64,000 bases of DNA, from NCBI GenBank assembly GCA_019449595.1, contig JAGRPL010000007.1:26789-90788 (forward strand), written 5' to 3'. The stretch's first letter is position 1. Each line of letters starts with the position of its first letter. The notes below the pieces were generated by a model. That model saw nothing but the letters and a program-made list of their open reading frames with translations. It ran no database searches and was not told the origin of the DNA. Shown here one piece after another: positions 44,323-54,500 of this stretch. Made by a program: the position numbers and the translations under genes. This DNA comes from Rhodoferax sp. (lineage in GTDB: Bacteria; Pseudomonadota; Gammaproteobacteria; Burkholderiales; Burkholderiaceae_C).

Positions 44323-45690
44323 ATGAAACACCATCCCCATGTACCGACGGCCTTCAAGGCGGAATTTTCCAACTGGCGTCAATGGATGGGGCGGGCCATC
44401 GTCCTGGCTTTCGCAGCGATTGCCGGACTTACCGTGGTGGGCTTTACCTGGCTCACCGACCATGCATTGGCGGTCTTCCATGGAGTCCAAACCGCGCACT
44501 GGTGGTTCGCGCTTGCATGGACACCCGCCTCTGCCGCTGCGATTGTCTGGCTTGTGCGGCGGTACACACCCGGAGCAGCCGGCTCCGGCATTCCACAGGT
44601 CATGGCGTCCATAGAGCCGTCCGTCCACCCCCACCAGCGGGGTCTCTTCGTTTCGCTCAAGCTCTCTTTCGCCAAAATGTTCCTGTGCGCATGGGGCCTG
44701 CTTGCAGGCCTGTCACTGGGACGGGAAGGCCCTTCTGTGCAGATTGCGGCCGGCGTCCTGCACCACGCGCGCCGCTGGATTCCGAAGGAGGCGCAGATAT
44801 CGGACCAAGGGCTTCTGATTGCGGGCGGTGCTGCCGGCATTGCTGCCGCCTTCAACACGCCGCTGGGGGGCGTCATGTTTGCGATTGAAGAGTTGTCGAA
44901 GGGCTCTGAGCGCCGCAACAACGGCCTGATCATTGCCGCCATTGTCCTGAGCGGCCTGATGGCCGTTTCCGTCTTCGGCAACGCCACCTACTTCGGCGTC
45001 ATCCGGGTAGAAGACTTTGGAATCGCACTCATTCTTCCCGCGCTTTTGGTATCCGTCTGCAGCGGCTTGGCCGGAAGTGTGTTTTCCCGCCTGCTGGTCG
45101 TGTCACTGGCAGGCACTTCCCAGGACAGGTTCTCCCAATTTCGCGCCGCATACCCGGTGCTGTTCGCTGCGTTGTGCGGCCTGCTGATTGTGGTGGTGGG
45201 GCTCCTGAGCGGCGGCGCCACCTTCGGCAGCGGCTATTCGCACTCCCGCGGGCTTCTGGAAAACCAAAGCGAGACCTCTTCGTTCTACGTGCTTTTCAAG
45301 TTCCTGGCCACCTGGCTCACCTCATGGTCCGGGGTGCCGGGGGGAATTTTTGCTCCGGCCCTGTCCATCGGGGGCGCACTGGGCAAAGATATTGCCGATT
45401 TGACGGGCTACGGCAACGCGCCCACACTCATTGCCCTTGGCATGGCTGGATTCTTGGCGGCGGCCACCCAGGCACCGCTGACCGCCTTCATCATCGTGAT
45501 GGAAATGGTGGATGGCCATGCCCTGGTACTAAGTTTGATGACCTGCACACTTCTGGCCAGCGGCATTTCCAGACTGATCAGCAACCCGCTGTATCCCAGC
45601 CTTGCCCAATTGCAGTTGTTGCGCTTACCTACTGTGCCCCGGACCCCGGACCAGAAAAGTGCGCCGCAGGGGCCATCCGAATCTCGTTGA
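44323..45690 (+). CDS. ClC-family chloride channel/transporter
   Basis: Membrane protein (455 residues) with the three ClC filter motifs: GSGIPQ (87-92), GREGPSVQ with gating Glu135, and GVPGGIFAPALSIGG. The paired Glu of FNTPLGGVMFAIEELS corresponds to the internal proton glutamate region of E. coli ClC-ec1, so a chloride/proton exchanger is more likely than a plain channel. There is no C-terminal CBS domain. I chose the ATG at 44323; a GTG at 44278 would add 15 residues. A 175-base gap with nothing notable separates it from pldA. Confidence 0.93.
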   Translation: MKHHPHVPTAFKAEFSNWRQWMGRAIVLAFAAIAGLTVVGFTWLTDHALAVFHGVQTAHWWFALAWTPASAAAIVWLVRRYTPGAAGSGIPQVMASIEPSVHPHQRGLFVSLKLSFAKMFLCAWGLLAGLSLGREGPSVQIAAGVLHHARRWIPKEAQISDQGLLIAGGAAGIAAAFNTPLGGVMFAIEELSKGSERRNNGLIIAAIVLSGLMAVSVFGNATYFGVIRVEDFGIALILPALLVSVCSGLAGSVFSRLLVVSLAGTSQDRFSQFRAAYPVLFAALCGLLIVVVGLLSGGATFGSGYSHSRGLLENQSETSSFYVLFKFLATWLTSWSGVPGGIFAPALSIGGALGKDIADLTGYGNAPTLIALGMAGFLAAATQAPLTAFIIVMEMVDGHALVLSLMTCTLLASGISRLISNPLYPSLAQLQLLRLPTVPRTPDQKSAPQGPSESR

Positions 45691-45721
45691 CGCGGGTTGC
45701 AACCGGCCAGAACCAGAAAGC

Positions 45722-45746
45722 AAAAAGCCCATCGCAATGGATGGGT
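45722..45746 (-). terminator. Terminator after tRNA-Gly
   Basis: On the minus strand, CCCATC (45745-45740) pairs with GATGGG (45733-45728) and the right arm runs into CTTTTTG. It lies 21 bases past the tRNA-Gly 3' end. Confidence 0.75.
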
Positions 45747-45766
45747 TTGGTGCATCTGAAGCCATA

Positions 45767-45842
45767 TGGAGCGGGAAAAGAGGCTCGAACTCTCGACCTA
45801 TACCTTGGCAAGGTATCGCTCTACCAACTGAGCTATTCCCGC
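45767..45842 (-). tRNA. tRNA-Gly (anticodon GCC)
   Basis: The 76-base cloverleaf folds on the minus strand: acceptor GCGGGAA pairs with TTCCCGC, the D arm is GCTCAGTTGGTAGAGC, the anticodon loop TTGCCAA gives GCC, and the T arm has TTCGAGC. The 3' CCA is encoded. It lies downstream of tRNA-Phe, and each is followed by its own terminator. Confidence 0.97.
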
Positions 45843-45850
45843 ATGGTCTC

Positions 45851-45878
45851 AAAGAAAAACCCATCGAGGAGATGGGTT
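45851..45878 (-). terminator. Terminator after tRNA-Phe
   Basis: Minus-strand AACCCATC (45878-45871) pairs with GATGGGTT (45865-45858) across a five-base loop and runs into TTTTTCTTT. It sits between tRNA-Phe and tRNA-Gly and shares its stem sequence with the terminator after tRNA-Gly. Confidence 0.85.
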
Positions 45879-45886
45879 GATCAATT

Positions 45887-45962
45887 TGGTGGCCTGGGGC
45901 GGAATCGAACCACCGACACAAGGATTTTCAATCCTCTGCTCTACCGACTGAGCTACCGGGCC
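45887..45962 (-). tRNA. tRNA-Phe (anticodon GAA)
   Basis: The 76-base cloverleaf on the minus strand has acceptor GGCCCGG, D arm GCTCAGTCGGTAGAGC, anticodon loop ATTGAAA and T arm with TTCGATT. The encoded CCA ends at 45887. Its anticodon is GAA. Confidence 0.97.
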
Positions 45963-46010
45963 TGAGCCTGAGATTATAGCAGCAACAACGGCGTCTTCGG
46001 CCAAATTCCT

Positions 46011-46688
46011 TCAAATTCCGTTGCGCTTGCTGCGCGTCAAATCCACTCCCAGCTGCTTGAGCTTGCGGTACAGGTGGGTGCGCTCCAGACCGGTCTTCTC
46101 GGCCACCCGCGTCATGGAGCCGTTCTCCTTGGCCAAATGGTACTCAAAATAGGCTTTTTCGAACTCGTCACGGGCCTCGCGCAAGGGCTTGTCGAGCACG
46201 AAATTCTGACTGGCCTGCAGGCCCACTTCGACCGGACCGGGTGTAGCGGCCGGTACATAGCTCACCGGCTCCAGCGAAGACGTCAGCGCCCCTTGCGCCA
46301 ACGGTGCAACCGGCTTGCGCAAGGCGCTGCGGGCCAAACCCTGCTCGACCGCCTTGAGCAATTTCTGCAAGGTGATGGGTTTTTCCAGAAATGCCAGTGC
46401 GCCGATCTTGGTGGCTTCCACCGCTGTATCAATGGTGGCATGCCCGCTCATCATGATCACCGGCATGGTCAGCACACCGGCGGTCAGCCACTCCTTCAAG
46501 AGCGTCACGCCATCCGTATCAGGCATCCAGATATCGAGCAACACCAGATCCGGCCGTTCGCGCGTACGCGCCGCACGCGCCTGGGCAGCATTCTCCGCGA
46601 GTTCTACGTTGTGACCTTCGTCATTCAAAATTTCCCAGAGCAGATCCCGAATACCGTGCTCATCGTCAACAACCAGAATGTTTGCCAT
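46011..46688 (-). CDS. ntrX: Response regulator NtrX-like, without an AAA+ domain
   Basis: A 225-residue regulator: receiver domain (about 1-120; VVDDEHGIRDLLWEILNDEG, phospho-acceptor Asp in LVLLDIWMPDTDG, Lys in FLEKPI), a linker, then a Fis-type helix-turn-helix at the C-terminus (GSMTRVAEKTGLERTHLYRK). Canonical NtrX (about 450 residues) carries a sigma-54-activating AAA+ domain between these parts, which is absent here. It therefore cannot be a sigma-54 activator. It follows ntrY by 38 bases on the same strand and is the likely partner of that kinase. Confidence 0.92.
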   Translation of the reverse strand: MANILVVDDEHGIRDLLWEILNDEGHNVELAENAAQARAARTRERPDLVLLDIWMPDTDGVTLLKEWLTAGVLTMPVIMMSGHATIDTAVEATKIGALAFLEKPITLQKLLKAVEQGLARSALRKPVAPLAQGALTSSLEPVSYVPAATPGPVEVGLQASQNFVLDKPLREARDEFEKAYFEYHLAKENGSMTRVAEKTGLERTHLYRKLKQLGVDLTRSKRNGI

Positions 46689-46726
46689 GGTGTACGCGCT
46701 ATCCCTTAGATGCCATTGTGTTGCGC

Positions 46727-49012
46727 TCAGGCCTGAGCGCTGTTATCCACGGCCAATGATAACGACACTTGTGCACCCACCACGACGCCGTCCACGACCC
46801 GGTTGGCGATGTCAATGCGCGATCCATGCTCGTCGGCAATCTTCTTCACCACGGCCAAACCCAGCCCGGTTCCCTTCGCCTTGGTGGTGACGTAGGGCTC
46901 GAAGGCCCGCTTGAGAATGTGCTCCGGAAAGCCGGTGCCGCGGTCCAGAACACTCAGGCGAACGCGACCGGTTGCTGGCTGCCACTGGGTGCGTAAAATC
47001 ACGCTGCGATCGTCCTGCGCAACCGTATTGGCCGACTCGCAGGCGTCCAGGGCATTTTGTAACAGGTTGTGTACCACCTGACGCAATTGCTGGGCATCGC
47101 CCAGCACCGGGGGGCATTGTGCGTCCAGTTCCAGACAGACCGGCACGGCCGTGCCGCTGTCGTACAGGTGCAGGGTGTCCTGAACCAAGGCATTGAGGTT
47201 GACTGGCTTAAGCTCCGCCGCAGGCAGACGCGCATAGTCCCGGAACTCATTGACCAGCCGTTTCATCGCGTCGACCTGGTCCACAATGGTTTTCACGGAT
47301 TTGGTCAACAGCGCCTCGTCGGTCGCCGCCAGCTTGCCAGACAGCTTCATTTCCAGGCGCTCGGCAGACAGCTGGATCGGCGTCAGCGGATTCTTGATTT
47401 CGTGGGCCAGCCGGCGGGCCACCTCCCCCCAGGCCTGTGCGCGCTGCGCCGAGACGATCTCGGAAATATCGTCGAACACCAGCAAACGCGCATCGCCCGG
47501 CAACTCGGCGCCACGAGCCACAAGCGTAAGGGTCCGGTCAAAGGGGCCGCGCATGGCCCCCTGGGAGCCGCCCCCAATTTCAAACGACTGCTGCCAATGG
47601 TCCTGCCCATGTTCGGCGCGCTGGTTCAGGAAGCTGCTGAACTGCGTCTGCACGGCACGACCGAAATCCTGCAACCCCTCGACTTCGGCCAGCAACTGCC
47701 CTTCATGCGCGACCAGTGCGACCTGGAGAATACGGGCAGCCCCCGGGTTGGATGAACGAATCTCTCCCTGTGGACCGAGGACGATGACACCCGCCGTCAG
47801 GTTGTCCAGAATCGTTTGCAGATTGGCGCGCGCGGCATCCACTTGCGCCATGCTGTGCTGCACCGATTGCCGCGCATCGGCCAGTTGCTCGGTCATGGAG
47901 GCAAAGGCTCGCGTCAGGCCGCCGAGTTCATCCTTGCCTTGCATGGCCAGCTTGGGGGTCAGGTCACCGGCTGCCACTTGGCTGACCCCTTCTGCCAGCA
48001 CCAGCAGAGGGCGGGCAATCTGGTTGCCCAGAATCACCGCCAGCAGCACCGCACCAAACACCGCCAGGAACAGGCTCAGTGTGAGGGTGCCGATGTACAT
48101 GCGCTTGAGGCCTTCCCGACCCAATGCGCGCTCCTGGTACTCGCGATTGGCGCTTTCCACCGCCAGTGCATTGGCTACCAGATTGGGGGGGAGTGCCTTG
48201 GAGACCAGCAGAAACCGGGTCTCCGGTGTAAGGCCGAGAGCCGCGCTCGAAAGGGGAACCAGGACTTTGATGCGCGCGGCACTCGCCGCCGAGGGAACAG
48301 CATCCTCCAGTCCCTCCACCCAGGACAGGGAGCGTTCGGCCCTGGCGATGCGAAATTGGCTGGGCGATGGCTTGTCCGGACTCAGCTGGAAACCCGACTG
48401 GCCGGCGCTGGCGATCAGGGTGCCCGAAGTCCCCCAGACGGCGACATCAGTAGCGCCCAACTGCTCCACCATGCGATCCAGCAGCAACCCGGTCATGGCG
48501 TCCGGATTTTGCGACAGTTGCACAGCCGCCGTGCGCGATTTGTCCGCCAGGTCGTTGGAAAGAGTGTCCAAGGTGACGCGCCCCAGATTCAAGCCCGCAT
48601 CCAGCGCCCCCTCCACCTTCACGTCAAACCAGGTTTCAATGGATCGGGAAACGAACTGGTACGACACCACATAAATAAGCAAGCCCGGCGCCAAGCCGAC
48701 CAGGGCAAAAATGGTTGCCAGCTTCACCAGCAGCCGGCTGCCAAACTTGCCCTGGCGCAGACGCACCAGCAAGCGGTACCCAACCCACACAATGGCCGTC
48801 AGCAGCACCGCAGCCACGACCATGTTGATGGTGAAAAGCCGGGCATAGTTGCGCTCGTACATTTCACGGTTGTTGGTGGCCTGCATCAGAAGGTAGAGCA
48901 ACACCAGGCCGATCACCACCATGGTGACCGCAACCACGGCCACCGTCCGGCGCAGTGCGCGGGAGCTTTGCAAGGCCGCGGCCGGATCGCCAATGCCAGG
49001 CAGACGCTTCAT
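46727..49012 (-). CDS. ntrY: Sensor histidine kinase NtrY
   Basis: Membrane sensor kinase of 761 residues: three to four helices in the first ~140 residues (AVVAVTMVVIGLVLLYLLM; LATIFALVGLAPGLLIYVVS), a large sensor region, another helix near 290-315, HAMP (LAEGVSQVAAGDLTPKLAMQ), a PAS-like domain (LDNLTAGVIVLGPQGEIRSS), HisKA with the phospho-His in RRLAHEIKNPLTPIQLSAER, and an HATPase domain (GLGLAVVKKIADEHG). NtrY-NtrX pairs are tied to nitrogen, redox or envelope signals in proteobacteria. Its start overlaps the DUF4390 stop by ATGA. Confidence 0.95.
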   Translation of the reverse strand: MKRLPGIGDPAAALQSSRALRRTVAVVAVTMVVIGLVLLYLLMQATNNREMYERNYARLFTINMVVAAVLLTAIVWVGYRLLVRLRQGKFGSRLLVKLATIFALVGLAPGLLIYVVSYQFVSRSIETWFDVKVEGALDAGLNLGRVTLDTLSNDLADKSRTAAVQLSQNPDAMTGLLLDRMVEQLGATDVAVWGTSGTLIASAGQSGFQLSPDKPSPSQFRIARAERSLSWVEGLEDAVPSAASAARIKVLVPLSSAALGLTPETRFLLVSKALPPNLVANALAVESANREYQERALGREGLKRMYIGTLTLSLFLAVFGAVLLAVILGNQIARPLLVLAEGVSQVAAGDLTPKLAMQGKDELGGLTRAFASMTEQLADARQSVQHSMAQVDAARANLQTILDNLTAGVIVLGPQGEIRSSNPGAARILQVALVAHEGQLLAEVEGLQDFGRAVQTQFSSFLNQRAEHGQDHWQQSFEIGGGSQGAMRGPFDRTLTLVARGAELPGDARLLVFDDISEIVSAQRAQAWGEVARRLAHEIKNPLTPIQLSAERLEMKLSGKLAATDEALLTKSVKTIVDQVDAMKRLVNEFRDYARLPAAELKPVNLNALVQDTLHLYDSGTAVPVCLELDAQCPPVLGDAQQLRQVVHNLLQNALDACESANTVAQDDRSVILRTQWQPATGRVRLSVLDRGTGFPEHILKRAFEPYVTTKAKGTGLGLAVVKKIADEHGSRIDIANRVVDGVVVGAQVSLSLAVDNSAQA

Positions 49013-49581
49013 TTCAGAGACAAGAACGTGCTGGCAGACGCAGCCAAATCCCAATCGGACTGCCCGATGGCACCAATCTGGAATGGCCTGGGCAACTGGC
49101 TCAGATCCAGCCGGAAACGGAACTCCACCTTGTAGCGGACGCTGCCATCCAGATCCATTGCGTCTGCAACCTTCCAGCGCAAAATCCGCTTGATGCTGGC
49201 AAGTGCCTGCGGCAGGGTGTCGAAACTCTGGTTGAGTGCCAGGCCCAGACTGCCTTCGCGCGCAGCCCCGGAGGTGACATTGAGCCGCCAGCGCCGGGTC
49301 AACGGCTGGTAAGCCAGACGCATGTGGCGCGCGGCGGTGCTGACCTGCTTGTCATACCAGTACCAGCGCTCCCGCACGATGTCGGCCTCGGCGACAAAAA
49401 AGAGGGGAACGCCCTTGAGCAGCGCGTCTTCTACGGCAGAAGGCAGATCAAACAGCATCTGCGCCGACACCAGCACTTCATCTTCGACACGCTCCACCCG
49501 GAACTGGGTGACTTCGGTGCTGGTCTGAGCCTGCGCCAGCCCTGCCACCAGCATCAAACCCCACGCCCACAGCGCCCGCAT
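49009..49581 (-). CDS. DUF4390 family exported protein
   Basis: A 190-residue protein with an N-terminal signal peptide (MRALWAWGLMLVAGLAQAQ) and a C-terminal beta-rich DUF4390 domain (LFDLPSAVEDALLKGVPLFF; LGLALNQSFDTLPQALASIK; YKVEFRFRLDLSQLPRPFQI). It is regularly encoded between rsmB and ntrY in betaproteobacteria. Overlap with ntrY suggests a periplasmic accessory to the kinase, an inference from linkage. The ATG at 49581 is chosen because it opens the signal peptide; a longer frame reaching 49677 would run into rsmB. Confidence 0.88.
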   Translation of the reverse strand: MRALWAWGLMLVAGLAQAQTSTEVTQFRVERVEDEVLVSAQMLFDLPSAVEDALLKGVPLFFVAEADIVRERWYWYDKQVSTAARHMRLAYQPLTRRWRLNVTSGAAREGSLGLALNQSFDTLPQALASIKRILRWKVADAMDLDGSVRYKVEFRFRLDLSQLPRPFQIGAIGQSDWDLAASASTFLSLK

Positions 49582-49588
49582 GGCCCCG

Positions 49589-50923
49589 TCAAGCCAGCCG
49601 TTTTTGCAGCAACGCGTAGTAGAAACCATCGTGATCACCTGCCCGATTGTCCGGGACGGCACCCGCTTTGGAACCATTTTGGGGAATTAAATGGCCTGGA
49701 GATGGCAGCAAAATCGCATCGGTGTTGTGCGCAAGAAACGTTTGGACCTGGTCGTGCCCTTCGGCACGGAAAACAGAACAGGTGCAGTACACCAGCTGTC
49801 CGCCCGGACGTAACAAGGCCCACAACGTTTGCAGTAGGTGTTTCTGCTGGTCCGCCAACTGCGCGATATCCGACTCGCGGCGTAGCCAGCGCACATCCGG
49901 ATGGCGACGGACAATGCCAGAGGCCGTGCACGGGGCATCCAGCAAGATGGCATCGAAGAGTTGCCCATCCCACCAATCCTGCGGCCGCGCGGCGTCAGCC
50001 GTCTGTACGCGGGCCTGCAAGCCCAGACGGGCGGTATTCTGTGTGATGCGTGCACAGCGGCGGGCGTCTATTTCCAACGCCGTCACCGCACCATCGGAGA
50101 TCTCCAGCAAATGGCCGGTCTTGCCGCCGGGCGCCGCACAGGCATCCAGAATGCGCAGACCCGCCCCATTTGCCATTCCCTGCAGCAACAAGGGCGCCGC
50201 CATCTGCGCCCCCGCATCCTGCACCGAGACCAACCCCTGCTCAAAACCGGGAATGCGCTGAACCGGAATGGCATGTTCCAGAACGACAGCGCTGGGGACC
50301 TGAACGTCCGCACGGGCCGCAATGCCCGCCTGCGCCAGCAGGGCCAGATAGTCCGGCGTATGGATTTTGCGTCCGTTCACCCGCAAGGTCATGGGTGCCG
50401 GATCATTGGCTGCCGCCAGCATGTCGCGCCATTGCTCGGGATGGTCCTGCTTAACACGCTTGATCCACCAAGGCGGGTGGTTCCAGCAGGCGACCGGGTC
50501 GGCATCGGTGCTGGCCACCAAAGCGTCCCGCTCCCGCAAGAACCGGCGCAGGCACGCATTCAGAAAGTTGGCCTGCGCCCGGATGGCGGCACTGTGCTTG
50601 GCGGCCTCCACGGTCTGGTTGACCAGGGTGAATGCATCATACGGGGCGCCCGCGTCGCGCCAGCACAGCGCCAGGGCCGTGCACAGAAGCGCATCGGCAG
50701 CCGGCGGCGGCAAGCGAGTCGCCAGCTTCTGGCGCAAGGCTTGCGCACGCCCCAGATTGCGCCACACATGAAAGGCCAGCGCCTGCACGCCGGGGCGCAG
50801 GTCAGCCGGTACGTCCTCGAGTGCGGCCGTGCCGGATGCACCGTTGCGTACGGCGGTGACGACTACCGAGGTTGCCAGCAACTGGCGCCACAGCGGGATG
50901 GGGGTATGGGCGGAATTCACCAT
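49589..50923 (-). CDS. rsmB: 16S rRNA m5C967 methyltransferase RsmB
   Basis: SAM-dependent methyltransferase that modifies C967 of 16S rRNA (444 residues). The N-terminal ~150 residues are a NusB-like RNA-binding domain (LLATSVVVTAVRNGASGTAA; AFTLVNQTVEAAKHSAAIRA). The C-terminal catalytic part has ILDACAAPGGKTGHLLEISD for SAM, DAILLDAPCTASGIVRRHPD and the nucleophile region YCTCSVFRAEG. The ATG at 50923 is taken over an upstream in-frame start that overlaps the LemA-like gene. Confidence 0.96.
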   Translation of the reverse strand: MVNSAHTPIPLWRQLLATSVVVTAVRNGASGTAALEDVPADLRPGVQALAFHVWRNLGRAQALRQKLATRLPPPAADALLCTALALCWRDAGAPYDAFTLVNQTVEAAKHSAAIRAQANFLNACLRRFLRERDALVASTDADPVACWNHPPWWIKRVKQDHPEQWRDMLAAANDPAPMTLRVNGRKIHTPDYLALLAQAGIAARADVQVPSAVVLEHAIPVQRIPGFEQGLVSVQDAGAQMAAPLLLQGMANGAGLRILDACAAPGGKTGHLLEISDGAVTALEIDARRCARITQNTARLGLQARVQTADAARPQDWWDGQLFDAILLDAPCTASGIVRRHPDVRWLRRESDIAQLADQQKHLLQTLWALLRPGGQLVYCTCSVFRAEGHDQVQTFLAHNTDAILLPSPGHLIPQNGSKAGAVPDNRAGDHDGFYYALLQKRLA

Positions 50924-50930
50924 GGTGCGC

Positions 50931-51488
50931 TCACAGCAACCCCGCGGGTTTGAATCCCATGGCACCGGCCACCAGTCGCGCCGGAAATTGGTCTATGGCT
51001 TCGTTGTATTTGGTCAAAATGCGATTGAAGCCGCCGCGAGCGGCTTCTACTTTCAAAGTTACGGCGTCCCATTGCAGCCGCATGGTGTCCGGAACCGGCG
51101 GCCCGGCGAGATCGGCCGGTGCATCGCACAGGCGCTCCCACGCCTCATGCAGGGCTGTCAGGGCCTGTGTCAACCGGGCCACGGGCTCCACCGCCAGCGG
51201 CATGCCCCGGGCATCCTTCAATGCGCGCTCCAGGGTCTGCAGAATGGCCAACAGATGCGCCCATTCCGGCGGCAAATGCTCAGTCGACACGGGATGGGCC
51301 TGCGTCGGGCTGGCACCGGGAACCGACAGGTGCACGCTCACCAGATCCGCATAGCGACGCAGGTATTTTTCAACCGAGCCCAATGCATCTAGTCCACGGG
51401 CACGCATGCGCATCAAGCGGTTGTACAAGCCCACGCCCCAGAAAACAGCAAGCGCCAGCCCCATCCACAGCAACAGTGAACCACTCAT
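50931..51488 (-). CDS. LemA-like membrane protein
   Basis: A 185-residue protein with one N-terminal membrane helix (LLLWMGLALAVFWGVGLYNR) and a helical outer domain (MRARGLDALGSVEKYLRRYA). It ends in YNEAIDQFPARLVAGAMGFK, which fits the LemA pattern (YN-AI--FP--L-AG--GFK). The sequence between is more divergent than usual for LemA. AGGA lies a few bases before the ATG at 51488. It lies between rpoC and rsmB, and the stop is eight bases from the rsmB start. Function unknown. Confidence 0.8.
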   Translation of the reverse strand: MSGSLLLWMGLALAVFWGVGLYNRLMRMRARGLDALGSVEKYLRRYADLVSVHLSVPGASPTQAHPVSTEHLPPEWAHLLAILQTLERALKDARGMPLAVEPVARLTQALTALHEAWERLCDAPADLAGPPVPDTMRLQWDAVTLKVEAARGGFNRILTKYNEAIDQFPARLVAGAMGFKPAGLL

Positions 51489-51529
51489 GATTGTCCTGTC
51501 CATTCCAGCCTGCAACCGGAGATTCCAGC

Positions 51530-51566
51530 AAAAAACCCCAAGCTCCTCGCAAAAGGGGCTTGGGGT
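51530..51566 (-). terminator. Terminator of the rpoBC operon
   Basis: Minus-strand CCCCAAGC (51565-51558) pairs with GCTTGGGG (51543-51536) with further pairing inside, and the right arm ends in a run of six T residues. It lies 26 bases beyond the rpoC stop and is the strongest intrinsic terminator in this part of the window. Confidence 0.93.
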
Positions 51567-51590
51567 GCTACGTTTCAGTAGCAGCAGACC

Positions 51591-54500
51591 TTACTCGTCC
51601 GCAGTGCCTTCCTGGACTTGCACTTCGCCAACCGTCTCGGTGTCGCCAGCCAGCTCGGCCGCTTCTGCCTCGGCAATGGCGCGACGTTCTGCATCATCCA
51701 TCTGCTCCCGTACCTTGCGGGCTTCATGGTACGCCAAGCCGGTGCCCGCTGGAATCAGGCGGCCCACGATGACGTTTTCCTTCAGACCACGCAACTCATC
51801 GCGCTTGCCCATAATAGCCGCTTCGGTCAGCACTCGGGTCGTTTCCTGGAAGGAAGCGGCAGAGATGAACGAATCGGTCGACAAAGATGCCTTGGTAATA
51901 CCCAGCAGCAAGTTGCTGTAGGTTGCAGGGATCTTGCCCTCGGCGCGCAACGCATCGTTGGTGTTGAGCATTTCGGAACGCTCGACCTGTTCACCGTTGA
52001 TGTAAGAGGAATCACCGGCGTTCTCGACCACCACACGGCGCAGCATCTGGCGAACAATCACTTCAATGTGCTTGTCGTTGATCTTCACGCCCTGCAAGCG
52101 GTACACGTCCTGCACTTCGTCAACGATGTAGCGCGCCAGTTCTTCCGACCCCAGCAGACGCAGGATGTCCTGCGGATCAGCCGGGCCGTCCACCACGCTT
52201 TCGCCCTTGTTCACAACCTGGCCTTCGTGAACCAGAATGTTCTTCTCCTTCGGCACCAAGTCTTCCCAGACCTTGCCATCCGGATCCGTGATCTGCAGGC
52301 GGATCTTGCCCTTGGTTTCCTTGCCGAACGACACGGTTCCGGTGATCTCGGCCAGCGTACCCTTGTCCTTGGGCGTGCGGGCTTCGAACAGTTCTGCCAC
52401 GCGGGGCAGACCACCGGTAATGTCGCGGGTTTTCTGGCCTTCGATCGGGATACGGGCCAGCACTTCGCCGGGGCCCACGTCCTGACCATCACGCACCTGT
52501 ACCAGCGCGCCCACAGGGAAGCCAATGGTCACCGAGTGATCGGTTCCCGGGATCTTGACTTCCTGTCCCGACGCGTCGATCAGCTTGACCTGCGGACGGA
52601 CAATCTTGGCCGCGCCGCGGCGCTTCGGATCGATCACCACCAGCGTGGACAAGCCGGTCACTTCGTCCACCTGCTTGGCCACCGTCAGACCTTCTTCCAC
52701 ATTTTCGAACTGCGCCTTGCCGGCAAATTCGGTAATGATGGGGCGGGTCAGCGGGTCCCAGTTGGCCAAAATGGTGCCTGCCTTGATGGCCTGGTCGGCC
52801 TTCACGGTCAACACAGCGCCGTACGGCACCTTGTGGCGTTCACGCTCGCGGCCATGCTCGTCCTGGATGATGATCTCACCGGAGCGTGCAATCACCACCA
52901 GCTCTTTCTTGCTGTTGGTCACGTAACGCATGGTCGCGTTGAAACCAATCGTGCCGTTGGATTTTGCTTCCACGCTCGAAGCGATGGCGGCACGCGATGC
53001 CGCACCACCGATGTGGAACGTCCGCATGGTCAGCTGGGTGCCTGGTTCGCCGATGGACTGGGCAGCAATCACACCGACGGCCTCGCCGCCGTTGATCAAA
53101 CCGCCGCGACCCAGGTCACGGCCATAGCACTTGGCGCAGATGCCGTAGCGGGTCTCGCAAGTCAGCGCCGTGCGCACCTTGACTTCGTCCACGCCGGCCG
53201 CTTCCAACTCGTCGATCAGGTCTTCGTCCAGCATGGTGCCGGACGTTGCCAGAACCGCACGGTTTTCGGGGTGCACCACATCTTCCGCTGCCGTGCGACC
53301 CAAAATGCGGTCCCGCAGGGATTCAATGACTTCACCACCCTCAACAATGGCGCGCATCAGAGAGCCTTCGTGGGTGCCGCAATCCTGCTCGGTCACTACC
53401 AGATCCTGGGTCACGTCCACCAGACGGCGGGTCAGGTAACCGGAATTCGCGGTCTTCAAGGCGGTGTCGGCCAGGCCCTTACGGGCACCGTGGGTGGAGA
53501 TGAAGTACTCCAGCACGTTCAGACCTTCACGGAAGTTCGCGGTAATAGGCGTTTCGATGATGGAGCCGTCAGGCTTGGCCATCAAACCCCGCATACCGGC
53601 CACCTGGCGAATCTGCGCCGCAGAACCACGGGCACCGGAGTCGGCCATCATGTAGATGGAGTTGAAGGACTCCTGATCCACTTCCTTGCCGTGGCGATCC
53701 AGCACCTTCTGCTTGGAGAGCTGGGCCATCATCACCTTGGACACTTCGTCACCCGACTTGCCCCAGATGTCCACCACCTTGTTGTAGCGTTCACCCGCAG
53801 TCACCAGACCGGACACATACTGCTGTTCGATTTCCTTGACCTCTTTCTGAGCTCGACCAATGATGTCGCTCTTCTCGGGCGGCACCAGCATGTCGTCAAT
53901 ACAGATCGAAATACCGGCCTTGGTCGCCAGGCGGAAACCGGACTGCAACAGCTTGTCGGCAAACACCACCGTGTCCTTGAGTCCGCACTTGCGGAAAGAC
54001 ACGTTGATCAGCTTGGAAATTTCCTTCTTCTTCAACGCCTTGTTGATGTTGGAGAAAGGAAGCCCCTTGGGCAGGATCTCGGACAGCAAAGCACGCCCGG
54101 CCGTGGTTTCCCACAGCTTGGTGGACGGTGTCAACTCGCCGGTGGCCTTGTTCTTGGTGTACTCGGTCAAACGCACATTGATCTTGGCATTCAACTCGAC
54201 TTCACCCGCGTCAAAAGCGCGTTGCACTTCACCGGTGTCGGCAAAAATCAGCCCTTCACCCTTGCCGTTGATGCGTTCACGGGTCGTGTAGTACAGACCC
54301 AGCACCACGTCTTGCGACGGCACAATGGAAGGCTCTCCGTTGGCGGGGAACAGGATGTTGTTGGAGGCCAGCATCAAGGTGCGGGCTTCCATCTGCGCTT
54401 CCACCGACAACGGCACGTGAACGGCCATCTGGTCACCGTCGAAGTCGGCGTTGAAGGCCGCGCAGACGAGGGGGTGCAGCTGGATGGCCTTGCCTTCGAT

